Shown here: in pieces, positions 1-6,769 of the stretch
Layout of the letters: each line of letters begins with the position of its first letter
How positions within the stretch are numbered: position 1 is the stretch's first letter
Assembly (NCBI GenBank): GCA_015523685.1
Contig: WAJW01000007.1
Coordinates: forward strand, 1-7,484
DNA: 7,484 nt
From: Archaeoglobaceae archaeon
GTDB taxonomy: Archaea; Halobacteriota; Archaeoglobi; Archaeoglobales; JdFR-42
Direction: 5' to 3'
Notes under the pieces: model-generated
What the model was told of the DNA's origin: nothing
The model's input: the letters and a program-made list of their open reading frames with translations, nothing else
Databases searched by the model: none
Made by a program: the position numbers and the translations under genes

Positions 1-17
1 ATGTGTATAAGAGACAG
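1..17 (+). other. Residual Nextera/Tn5 mosaic-end adapter
   Basis: The first 17 bases, ATGTGTATAAGAGACAG, equal the last 17 bases of the 19-base Tn5 mosaic end used in Nextera tagmentation libraries (recalled from general knowledge). It sits exactly at the window edge, as untrimmed adapter would. It also puts an in-frame TAA (8-10) ahead of a reading frame that is otherwise open from base 11. This is a sequencing artefact, not part of the genome and not a natural transposon. Confidence 0.93.
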
Positions 18-19
18 TT

Positions 20-1657
20 GTTACCCTCTCCCTCCTCTCACTCACACTGTACAGAATTTACAACTCTGCAATGGTATTCCTGACACCCCTTGCATCCCTT
101 CTTATGTTCATCGGTTTTCTTGAATATCCGAAATTCAGGGCGAAAAGTTTCAAGGCACAGTCCCTCGGAGAGCTTCCGGAAATATTCAACTTCTTTATCA
201 TGGCGATGAAGGTTATCCCAAGCCTGGAGGTTGCTGTGAAATTCACCGCTTTTGCGACAGATGGTAATCTGGCCTCGACACTGAGGAAAGTTCTCATGAA
301 ATCCATAGCATCGAAGCATTCAGTTGAGTCCCTTCTCGATGGTGTCATGGGGGAATTGCATGGATGGGGTGGATTTCTCGAAAGAAGTTATCAGCTTATG
401 AAAAGCTCCCTTTCCGAAAGAGATGAGACCGCAAGGAACATCGTCCTCGATAGATCTCTTGCGGTGATAATGAAGGGGTCGGAGAAAATCATGGAGGACT
501 TCTCCAGATCTCTTCATATGCCTGTGCTCCTCCTCTATTCTCTGGGTATAATGATACCCCTTGCGATAGTTGCAATGATACCCGCCATCTCTGTGATGGG
601 CATATCCATAACCTTCAGGCATGTAATCATTTTCTACGATATAATTGTACCAGTTTTCATATTCATATGGGCAATATTTATCCTTTCAAGGAGACCTGTT
701 GCATTCTCAAAAACAATTTATCCTGAAAAACCCGGTATAGCAACTGCTGGAATTTCAACTATTGTGTTCACCTTTTTTATCCTGATCTGGAGATTTCATC
801 CCCTGCCCTTCCTCCCCGAAACCTCTTACCTGATCCTTTCCGGTATTGCTCCTTTTTCCATCCTCGCATGGAGCTCATCGAAAAACGGGATTGAGTTACT
901 GAATAACGTATCTTCAATGGAAAGTGAACTTCCAGATGCTCTCTTTATCCTTGGAAAGAGGATCGGAGAAGGGAGACCTGCTGAAGAAGCCTTCATATAT
1001 ATGAGCAGATCCATGAAAGATAGCAGTCTGGGTGAAATATTCAGAAAAGCTTCAATGAAAATAATGCTGGAAAACAGGACAATATCCCAGGCCCTTTTCA
1101 ATTCATCAACCGGGGTCATATCCTCAATCCCGTCAAGAAGAATCTATTCAGTTCTCAAACTGCTCGTTGAGAGCATGGAAAAAAGTGGAAGAATTGCAGG
1201 AAATGTCATAATAAAGACCGCAGATCATCTCAGAGAACTCGAAAGAGTTGAGACTGAGACAAGAAGGGCTCTCCACTCTGTGATATCCATGATGAAGGGG
1301 ACAGCTCTCGTATTTGCACCTCTGATAGGCGGTATAACGGTTGCTCTCGCCGACATTATCAACAACATGTTAAGAGAGACTCTCTCTAAACTTGAGAATC
1401 TCCCACAGACCTCCACAGGATTTTTCAGTGTAAGCGTAAATCCCCCTGTAATCACGGGAGGCATGTATTTTCTGGCCATAGGAATATTCATAGTTCTCCT
1501 CACCACCATACTGATATGGCTGACAGTTGGAATTGAAAAAGGAAGTTCTAAAGTGCTATTCTTGCATGAAATATCCAGGGGTATTCCCATCTCGTTCCTG
1601 ATCTATATGACGACCATGGTGATTGCTGAAAGGATCTTCACCCTGATACTCTCATGA
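20..1657 (+). CDS. TadC/FlaJ-like type II secretion F-domain membrane protein, 5' partial
   Basis: This is an integral membrane platform protein of the archaeal type IV pilus/archaellum-like (Tad, FlaJ/ArlJ) family. In this family it anchors the assembly ATPase and the pilin filament in the membrane. Counting from the ATG at 71 (528 residues), a first T2SS-F-like helical domain lies at about 30-150, followed by hydrophobic segments near 151-179, 184-206, 222-240 and 253-268. A second F-domain spans about 285-405 (ELPDALFILGKRIGEGRPAEEA is typical of TadC), followed by segments at 408-430, 463-489 and 505-526. The frame stays open upstream of 71 to the adapter and encodes hydrophobic residues (VTLSLLSLTLYRIYNSA) that extend the first membrane helix. 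The true start therefore lies off the contig and ATG 71 is probably internal. No pilin or ATPase gene follows, so the partner genes, if clustered, are upstream. The choice between pilus, archaellum and secretion role is open; the F-domain family assignment is firm. Confidence 0.85.
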   Translation, partial: VTLSLLSLTLYRIYNSAMVFLTPLASLLMFIGFLEYPKFRAKSFKAQSLGELPEIFNFFIMAMKVIPSLEVAVKFTAFATDGNLASTLRKVLMKSIASKHSVESLLDGVMGELHGWGGFLERSYQLMKSSLSERDETARNIVLDRSLAVIMKGSEKIMEDFSRSLHMPVLLLYSLGIMIPLAIVAMIPAISVMGISITFRHVIIFYDIIVPVFIFIWAIFILSRRPVAFSKTIYPEKPGIATAGISTIVFTFFILIWRFHPLPFLPETSYLILSGIAPFSILAWSSSKNGIELLNNVSSMESELPDALFILGKRIGEGRPAEEAFIYMSRSMKDSSLGEIFRKASMKIMLENRTISQALFNSSTGVISSIPSRRIYSVLKLLVESMEKSGRIAGNVIIKTADHLRELERVETETRRALHSVISMMKGTALVFAPLIGGITVALADIINNMLRETLSKLENLPQTSTGFFSVSVNPPVITGGMYFLAIGIFIVLLTTILIWLTVGIEKGSSKVLFLHEISRGIPISFLIYMTTMVIAERIFTLILS

Positions 1658-1685
1658 AAAACTTCCCCCTATTTTTACAAATCCT

Positions 1686-2513
1686 GTGATGGAAAATATT
1701 AAATCGGGCAATGTCAAAGCTGAGGTTGTGTCCGAGAAACCGAAGGTAGCAGATTACATGACAACTGAGGTGATTACCCTTTCACCTCAGGATACCGTTT
1801 CAGATGCGATCGAACTGATTTACAGGACAGGACATGACGGATTCCCGGTAGTGGACGGAGAGGTTCTGGTGGGATACGTTTCATCAAGGGATCTCCTGAA
1901 AAGGAGTCCTGACGAGAAAATAATGGATGTTATGAACAGAAAACTCAGAGTTGCCAGACCATTCATGGATTTAACCGATGCAGCGAGGGTTATGTTCAGA
2001 ATGGGTATAGGAAAACTCCCTGTGATAGATGAATCTGGAAAACTTGTGGGGATAATCTCAAATGCAGACATAATCAGAAGTCAGATTGAGAGAGCGAGTC
2101 CCAGAAAGGTTGAGAGATTGAAAAAAACCCTCGAAACAATACACTCAAAACCGGTCAAAATAGTAAAGGGTGGAGTGAGTGTTGAAAACCTCATTCCCAC
2201 TCAAACGAGGATCTATGCTGATGAGCTCGAAGGGCGTATATATGAACTGAAAAAAGGTCTTGCCGAGCCAATTGTTGTGATCAAAAAAGATGGCAGGTAT
2301 TTCCTTGTGGATGGTCACCACAGGGTGATTGCAGCTCAGAGACTCGGGATAAAAGAGATGGAGGCTTACATTCTCGAGGTGGATAGTTCTGTAAAACTGG
2401 GGATTGAGGAGATGGTGACCAAAAGGGGGATAAAATCTCTCAGGGATATTGAAATACTCGACGAGGTGCATCATCCTCTTGTGGAAATAACCCTCAAAAA
2501 CAGGGAGGGATGA
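1686..2513 (+). CDS. Tandem CBS domain protein fused to ParB/SerK-like domain
   Basis: A soluble 275-residue protein. Residues about 20-73 and 77-134 form a CBS pair (VADYMTTEVITLSPQDTV; DGFPVVDG; LVGIISNADI), a module that usually binds adenosyl ligands such as AMP, ATP or SAM and regulates its partner domain. After a linker, residues about 155-235 form a ParB/sulfiredoxin-fold domain (EPIVVIKKDGRYFLVDGHHR), with the DGHHR core at 209-213 followed by AAQRLG. Single-domain archaeal proteins with this motif include the ADP-dependent free serine kinase SerK of Thermococcus, once annotated as ParB. No DNA-binding helix-turn-helix domain of classical ParB is evident, so a small-molecule kinase or nucleotide-dependent role is at least as likely as chromosome partitioning. 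Start: GTG 1686 or the adjacent ATG 1689; no Shine-Dalgarno is seen, so it may be leaderless or read through from the upstream gene. Its stop overlaps the hisE start by four bases (ATGA). Confidence 0.85.
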   Translation: MMENIKSGNVKAEVVSEKPKVADYMTTEVITLSPQDTVSDAIELIYRTGHDGFPVVDGEVLVGYVSSRDLLKRSPDEKIMDVMNRKLRVARPFMDLTDAARVMFRMGIGKLPVIDESGKLVGIISNADIIRSQIERASPRKVERLKKTLETIHSKPVKIVKGGVSVENLIPTQTRIYADELEGRIYELKKGLAEPIVVIKKDGRYFLVDGHHRVIAAQRLGIKEMEAYILEVDSSVKLGIEEMVTKRGIKSLRDIEILDEVHHPLVEITLKNREG

Positions 2514-2797
2514 AACTGGATATATTGGATGAGCTTTATCGTATAATACTCGATAGAAAGAACAATCCTGTCGAGGACTCATACACCTGCAGACTGTTTG
2601 ATGGTGGAGATGAAACAATAGCAAGGAAGTTTGGGGAGGAGAGTCTCGAACTGATTCTGGCATTTCTCGATAAAAAGAGGGAAAGGATAATCTGTGAAGC
2701 TGCAGACGTGATGTATCATCTCTTTGTTCTTCTTGCATCAAGTGGTGTGGAGCTGGATGAGGTGAGAGGAGAGCTGGAAAGAAGAAGAAGGGGATAG
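2510..2797 (+). CDS. hisE: Phosphoribosyl-ATP pyrophosphatase (HisE)
   Basis: Cytosolic enzyme for step two of histidine biosynthesis: it hydrolyses phosphoribosyl-ATP to phosphoribosyl-AMP and pyrophosphate. At 95 residues it has the normal length for a stand-alone archaeal HisE. The all-alpha NTP pyrophosphatase (MazG-like) metal-binding pattern is present: GEESLE with E43, E44 and E47, then EAADVMYH with E63 and D66. The N-terminal LDELYRIILDRKNNPVEDSYT and the ending GVELDEVRGELERR also fit the family. There is no fused HisI domain, so phosphoribosyl-AMP cyclohydrolase must be encoded elsewhere. The ATG overlaps the preceding stop by four bases. GGAGG at 2504-2508 is only one base from this ATG, so initiation may rely on translational coupling. 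No other his gene is in the window. Confidence 0.93.
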   Translation: MKLDILDELYRIILDRKNNPVEDSYTCRLFDGGDETIARKFGEESLELILAFLDKKRERIICEAADVMYHLFVLLASSGVELDEVRGELERRRRG

Positions 2798-2825
2798 GTG
2801 ATTCCTTCACATTAATAATAAACTT

Positions 2826-2847
2826 TCTCCCTCCTGAGAGCGTTTTT
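2826..2847 (+). terminator. Possible weak terminator downstream of hisE
   Basis: A 4-base stem (TCTC 2826-2829 / GAGA 2836-2839) is followed by TTTTT at 2843-2847, between the hisE stop and the next promoter. Archaeal termination often needs only a T-tract, but this one is short and the hairpin is weak. The support is mainly its position. Confidence 0.25.
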
Positions 2848-2850
2848 CGG

Positions 2851-2866
2851 GCAAAATTTTTAAATA
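2851..2866 (+). promoter_or_regulatory. Archaeal BRE/TATA promoter of the ccm operon
   Basis: The purine-rich GCAAAA (2851-2856, BRE-like) is followed by the TATA element TTTTTAAATA (2857-2866). The box centre lies about 30 bases before the ATG at 2892. Archaeal start sites usually fall 22-27 bases after the TATA centre, which puts initiation near 2884-2889 and gives a leaderless or nearly leaderless transcript. AGGTG at 2881-2885, six bases before the ATG, would act as a ribosome binding site only if transcription starts a little further upstream. Confidence 0.7.
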
Positions 2867-2891
2867 CCCCACTTTACATCAGGTGTAAACA

Positions 2892-3419
2892 ATGAGAGTT
2901 GTGATGTTCGTGATTGCAATGGCACTTCTTACAGCAGGTCAGGTGAACGGAGTTTCAGACAACATTACCCTCGATGTCGGGAGTGTTGCACAGCTTGACG
3001 TGCTTGAGAAATTGAATTCAGTTGCAGAGAAGGTATTCTGCCCGTGTGGATGTGGGGAGATTCTGATTGACTGTCACTGTGAGACCGCTCTGAGCGTTAA
3101 AGATGATATATCCCAGAAGCTATCTCAGGGAGCGACTGAGAATCAGGTCCTTGCATACCTCGTATCGCTCTATGGTTCCTCAATACTTGTAAATGAGGAT
3201 GTCTCAAAGATCAGGAAATCAAAGGATCGTTCAGGATTGATTCCACTGTACATTCTGGGTGCAGGAATCTTTGGTATTCTTGGTTACTATTTCGGAAGAT
3301 CCAGATCAAGAAATGATATTCCGGACTACTCGAGAAGGGTGGAAGAAGAGATCAGAAAGAAGAAGAAAAGCTCAAAGAAAACGGGTGGAAAGAGAAGCAG
3401 AAAAAAGGGAAGACGATGA
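2892..3419 (+). CDS. ccmH: CcmH-like thiol protein 1 (five-Cys motif, basic tail)
   Basis: Predicted membrane-anchored extracytoplasmic CcmH/CycL-type protein. In System I, CcmH helps keep the apocytochrome CxxCH thiols reduced and hands them to CcmF for heme ligation. Residues 1-20 form a signal peptide, about 35-105 form the CcmH helical domain, and 115-135 form a membrane helix. The usual CxxC site is replaced by C50, C52, C54, C61 and C63 (CPCGCGEILIDCHC). The following helix pattern, VKDDISQKLSQGATENQVLAYLVSLYG, matches the CcmH fold. The C-terminal cytoplasmic tail (155-175) is extremely basic, with 14 Lys/Arg in 21 residues. First gene of a five-gene operon; the next gene overlaps its stop by four bases. 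CcmH homology is well supported by the motif and context, but the chemistry of the extra cysteines is not known from the sequence. Confidence 0.85.
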   Translation: MRVVMFVIAMALLTAGQVNGVSDNITLDVGSVAQLDVLEKLNSVAEKVFCPCGCGEILIDCHCETALSVKDDISQKLSQGATENQVLAYLVSLYGSSILVNEDVSKIRKSKDRSGLIPLYILGAGIFGILGYYFGRSRSRNDIPDYSRRVEEEIRKKKKSSKKTGGKRSRKKGRR

Positions 3420-4489
3420 AAGCAATTTCCATAATCTCCGTTGTATTGATCCTGATACTATCTGTTTCCGCTGTATCAGCAATACCGCTGGACATCCAGA
3501 TTAAAAATGGAAAAATTCCGGAGAGAGTTGTGATCCTTGATTCGAAGATGAATGAGGTTTACAACAGCACGGGAAAGACAAATACATCAGTTGATCTTGC
3601 AGAGAACATGTATCACGTTTTGGTCTATTATAAGGGTGTCCCCTACCACAGGGTCGTTGAATTGAACAGATCCACAACCATCTCTCTCGATTTATACGAA
3701 CCGTCATCGGACACGGGAATCCTGATTTCTCCTTTCAACCACATACTTGTACGACAGTCGGGGGATTCATTCGAGGTGATCGAGATATTCTCTGTACAGA
3801 CACCGGAGAACACTTCATTCAAAGGAAAGGTTTACCTGAACATTCCGGAAAATTCATTCTCTCCGAGGTCTCCCGATGTGCCCATGTGGCAGGATGAGAA
3901 TGGGTTTTATTTCAATCTGGCCATTCCTGCGGGAGAGATCAGACAGTACGCCATAACATACGGCCTCAGGTCCGATAATTTTGAAAAGATGATCCCGCTC
4001 AATACTTCATTCATATCCATTTTAATTGAAAATCCAGAGATTCTTAAATCGTACGAAAATCTGGAGCCTGAAGGGGTTGTGGAGTTCGATGGCAAGAGCT
4101 ACTTCTCCCTTTTCACCAGGAACGCTACTCCGGGCAGTACAATAGGGATTACCCTTTCTCCCACATCTGTGTCCCGGGTTGATCTGGGAGAGAATAAAAC
4201 CCAGAAATGGTATTTCTGGATGGGTGTGGGCATAATAGGCGCAATTGTGGCCATACTGGGATTCCAGGGATACAGAATGAGACGACCCGATATTGAAGAG
4301 CTTGAGGCAAGAAAAGATGCCCTGCTGTCTGTTCTGGAAAGACTGGAAAAAGATCTGGAATCCGGTGAGATTTCTGCAGAAGAGTATGCCAGACTTAAGG
4401 CACGTTACAAAAGAGAGGCCATGAAAATAATGGAGAAACTGGACAGAATTAAGTCAAGAATGGAGGTAGATCATGAGGAAGAGGAATAA
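3416..4489 (+). CDS. Membrane protein with exported beta-rich domain and CcmI-like C-terminal motif
   Basis: Function not recognised from the whole protein; 357 residues. Residues 1-22 form a signal peptide with cleavage near VSA-IP. Residues about 23-262 form a beta-rich extracytoplasmic region with seven N-glycosylation sequons (N50, N56, N84, N132, N196, N236, N260) and no cysteine. A single membrane helix lies at about 266-286. Residues 292-350 form a charged coiled coil inside the cell. Within it, LERLEKDLESGEISAEEYAR (from 307) continues to about 331 and resembles the short coiled-coil segment seen in CcmI-type proteins and other ccm-cluster proteins. Classical CcmI has its helices first and an exported TPR domain last, so this protein would be a reversed arrangement. 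Its position between ccmH and ccmE, with an ATGA overlap upstream and a 17-base overlap downstream, argues for a Ccm role such as holding apocytochrome or bridging CcmH and CcmF. That role is inference. Confidence 0.75.
   Translation: MKAISIISVVLILILSVSAVSAIPLDIQIKNGKIPERVVILDSKMNEVYNSTGKTNTSVDLAENMYHVLVYYKGVPYHRVVELNRSTTISLDLYEPSSDTGILISPFNHILVRQSGDSFEVIEIFSVQTPENTSFKGKVYLNIPENSFSPRSPDVPMWQDENGFYFNLAIPAGEIRQYAITYGLRSDNFEKMIPLNTSFISILIENPEILKSYENLEPEGVVEFDGKSYFSLFTRNATPGSTIGITLSPTSVSRVDLGENKTQKWYFWMGVGIIGAIVAILGFQGYRMRRPDIEELEARKDALLSVLERLEKDLESGEISAEEYARLKARYKREAMKIMEKLDRIKSRMEVDHEEEE
4462..4467 (+). promoter_or_regulatory. Strong ribosome binding site of ccmE
   Basis: GGAGGT lies inside the 3' end of the preceding gene, five bases before the ATG at 4473. 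It is a perfect match to the archaeal anti-Shine-Dalgarno and fixes the ccmE start, and so the 17-base gene overlap. Confidence 0.8.
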
Positions 4490-4850
4490 AGTGATTGTCG
4501 GAGCTATATTTACGGCATTTGTTCTTTATGCCCTTGCCTCCCTTTTAATCAGCATGTCACCCTATCTGGATGTTTCTTCTGCTGTGGCCAGAGGAACTGT
4601 AACTAACGTTCAGATAAATGGAACAATTGTAAATGGCTCGACTGTGTATTACCAGAATAACAACACACTTTCCTTCGAGATAACAGACGGGAAAGAAAAC
4701 CTCAGAGTGATTTACAAAGGCCGGATAAACAACTATAGAGAGGGGATCCCCGTTGTCGTCAGAGGAGATCTCAATAATGGAGTTTTTAATGCGAGCAGTG
4801 TCCTTGTGAAATGCCCATCCAAGTATGAAGAGCAGGAGAGTGCCAGATAA
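4473..4850 (+). CDS. ccmE: Heme chaperone CcmE, CxxxY variant
   Basis: Extracytoplasmic heme chaperone of cytochrome c maturation System I. It receives heme from the CcmABCD complex through a covalent bond and delivers it to CcmF. The protein has 125 residues: a membrane anchor at about 7-27, then an OB-fold beta domain (GTVTNVQING, LSFEITDG, LRVIYKG, IPVVVRGDL, FNASSVLVK). The heme-binding position, His in most bacterial CcmE (HxxxY), is Cys here: C114-PSK-Y118. CxxxY is the known archaeal and Desulfovibrio-type variant of the pathway. Four sequons (N49, N54, N63, N106) agree with an outside location. The C-terminal tail after Y118 is only seven residues. The stop and the ccmF start share one base (TAATG), which suggests coupled translation. 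Confidence 0.93.
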   Translation: MRKRNKVIVGAIFTAFVLYALASLLISMSPYLDVSSAVARGTVTNVQINGTIVNGSTVYYQNNNTLSFEITDGKENLRVIYKGRINNYREGIPVVVRGDLNNGVFNASSVLVKCPSKYEEQESAR

Positions 4851-6769
4851 TGGACCCGGCGGAGATCTTTATATATCTCGCACTCCTTACCTCAATGTTC
4901 TCATTTATCGGATTCGCTGAGGGTGTGAGAAAAAGAGAGGCCAGAGATCTTTCCATCGCCAGACTTGCCACAAAAATTAATGCAGTGTTTGTAACCATAG
5001 CATCCGTATTCCTGCTTTATTATTTCCTCTCCGGTGATTTTAATGTCAGATATGTTGCATACTACTCCGATAGAGCTCTGCCACTCATATATCGGATAAG
5101 CGCTTTCTGGGCCGGTTCAGAAGGATCAATGCTCCTATGGGCCTGGATTCTTTCTCTTTTCATGGCTGGAATCACGATTGTGGACAGAAAAGACAGGCTT
5201 TCAGGGCTTGCCCTCGGAATTATGACGAGTGTTGAGATATTCTTCCTTTTACTTGTATCAACCGTGCTGAATCCATTCGTGAGACTTGATTTTGTTCCTG
5301 TGGACGGTCAGGGACTCAATCCTCTTCTGATAGATCCGGGAATTGCGGTTCATCCCGTTACATTATTCACCGGATATGCAGGGCTCACAATCCCCTTTGC
5401 ATATGCAATGGCAGGCATACTGCTTGAAGATGAGAGGTGGATATTCAGGGTGAGGAAGTGGACACTGTTTTCATGGATCTTTCTTACCCTCGGAATTGCA
5501 TTCGGTGCGGAATGGGCATACACGACTCTCGGCTGGGGAGGATTCTGGGCGTGGGATCCTGTTGAAAACTCATCTCTTCTTCCCTGGCTTACCTCAACTG
5601 CTTTCATGCACAGCATAATGATACAGGAAGCAAGACGTGGCATGAAGCTCTGGAACATCCTGCTGGCCTTCGGAACTTTCGAATTCGTGATATTCGGAAC
5701 GTTCCTGACAAGGAGCGGGGTTATTTCATCTGTTCATTCCTTCGGCCAATCCAATGTTGGACCCATATTCATACTTTACATGGCCCTCGTGCTGGTTGTG
5801 GTCGCATTCATCATAAACAGGAAATATCACACTCTGAAAAGCCTTGACGTGATAGAGAGCATGCTTTCAAGAGAATCAACCTTCCTTCTCAACAACCTCA
5901 TACTTGTTGTCGGAGCTCTCACCATATTCTGGGGAACCATATTTCCTCTCATTTCTGAAGCGGTAGTGGGATACAGAATAACCGTGGGTCCACCCTTCTA
6001 CAACATGATCGAGATCCCTCTTGCCATTGGACTTGTTGTTCTGATGGGCCTCTGCATCACCGTTGGCTGGAGAAGATTTCACCTCAAAAAATTCATTGAG
6101 AGAGTCAGATATCCAGCAGTAGCCGGGATTGCTGGACTGCTGGCTGTATACATGCTCGGGGCCGGCATTATAGCGTCAGCTGGCACCGGAATATTTCTGT
6201 TTGTTGTTACAGCCCATCTGAGACAGTACTACATTGACTACAAGGAATTCTCAAAGGAGTCAAACGGAAATAACAATCCACTGAAAGTTATACTCAGAAA
6301 AAGACGCAGATATGGTGGATACATAGTTCACATGGGTATATTCCTGATTTTTCTGGGAGTTATGGGGGCCTGGATGTACGACACACAGCATGAGGTGACC
6401 CTTACACTTGGAGATTCAAAAACCATTCAGGGATATACGTTCAAACTCAGAGACATTCAGTTCAATCAGTATCCTGATAAAAAGGTCTGGACCGCGAAAA
6501 TTGATGTGATCGATGGAGATGGGTCTGTTGGATCACTATCACCCCGTATAGAGGAATATTTGAAAACCAATCAGGATACCGTGAGAGTGGGCATTTTATC
6601 ATCACCATCAAAAGATATATACATAATTCTGGAGGGACTTAACAGAGACACGGTGTTCCTTAAAATTAAATTCATACCGCTCATTTCTCTTGTATGGTCG
6701 GGAGTCGGGTTTATGATTGCCGGAACCATTATTGGCCTTCTCCCAAAAAGAAAAAAGGAGGTGGTTTGA
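4850..6769 (+). CDS. ccmF: Cytochrome c maturation heme lyase component CcmF
   Basis: Polytopic membrane protein (639 residues, the normal CcmF length) that takes heme from CcmE and attaches it to reduced apocytochrome c. The tryptophan-rich WWD signature, WGGFWAWDPVENSSLLPWL, is at 229-247 in an external loop. Four histidines fall where CcmF heme ligands are expected: H168 (HPVTLF), H254 (FMHS), H296 (SVHSFG) and H494 (YIVHMG). These are very close to the E. coli positions 173, 261, 303 and 491. More than ten hydrophobic segments are visible. Residues about 508-605 form the large external loop before the last helix (607-631), with LSPRIEEY matching the family's L-P-x-R-x-Y region. AGGAG at 4834-4838 lies 11 bases before the ATG, which overlaps the ccmE stop by one base. 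No key residue appears lost, so the gene should be functional. Confidence 0.96.
   Translation: MDPAEIFIYLALLTSMFSFIGFAEGVRKREARDLSIARLATKINAVFVTIASVFLLYYFLSGDFNVRYVAYYSDRALPLIYRISAFWAGSEGSMLLWAWILSLFMAGITIVDRKDRLSGLALGIMTSVEIFFLLLVSTVLNPFVRLDFVPVDGQGLNPLLIDPGIAVHPVTLFTGYAGLTIPFAYAMAGILLEDERWIFRVRKWTLFSWIFLTLGIAFGAEWAYTTLGWGGFWAWDPVENSSLLPWLTSTAFMHSIMIQEARRGMKLWNILLAFGTFEFVIFGTFLTRSGVISSVHSFGQSNVGPIFILYMALVLVVVAFIINRKYHTLKSLDVIESMLSRESTFLLNNLILVVGALTIFWGTIFPLISEAVVGYRITVGPPFYNMIEIPLAIGLVVLMGLCITVGWRRFHLKKFIERVRYPAVAGIAGLLAVYMLGAGIIASAGTGIFLFVVTAHLRQYYIDYKEFSKESNGNNNPLKVILRKRRRYGGYIVHMGIFLIFLGVMGAWMYDTQHEVTLTLGDSKTIQGYTFKLRDIQFNQYPDKKVWTAKIDVIDGDGSVGSLSPRIEEYLKTNQDTVRVGILSSPSKDIYIILEGLNRDTVFLKIKFIPLISLVWSGVGFMIAGTIIGLLPKRKKEVV
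6757..6763 (+). promoter_or_regulatory. Ribosome binding site pointing to a CTG start of the second ccmH
   Basis: GGAGGTG, inside the last codons of ccmF, is the strongest Shine-Dalgarno in this region. It lies six bases before CTG 6770 and 27 bases before ATG 6791. Only the CTG is at a usable distance, so this site decides the start choice of the next gene. Confidence 0.65.

Noticed and set aside
1..17. Tn5-like sequence as a sign of a natural transposon
   Set aside because: Only the synthetic library mosaic-end tail is present, exactly at the edge, with no transposase or second end. It is an adapter remnant.
1658..1685. Promoter or terminator in the gap before the CBS protein gene
   Set aside because: Only a five-T run (1672-1676) without a stem is present, and it is too close to the start codon to serve as a TATA box. 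Nothing firm could be called.
2145..2810. 221-residue open frame on the minus strand
   Set aside because: It lies opposite two well-recognised genes (the CBS/ParB-like protein and hisE), its translation shows no domain or sensible composition, and it has no promoter. It is a shadow of the coding strand.
3259..3504. 81-codon forward frame overlapping ccmH1 and the next gene
   Set aside because: It is out of frame with two strongly supported genes and consists of low-complexity Lys/Arg/Glu codon-shift product.
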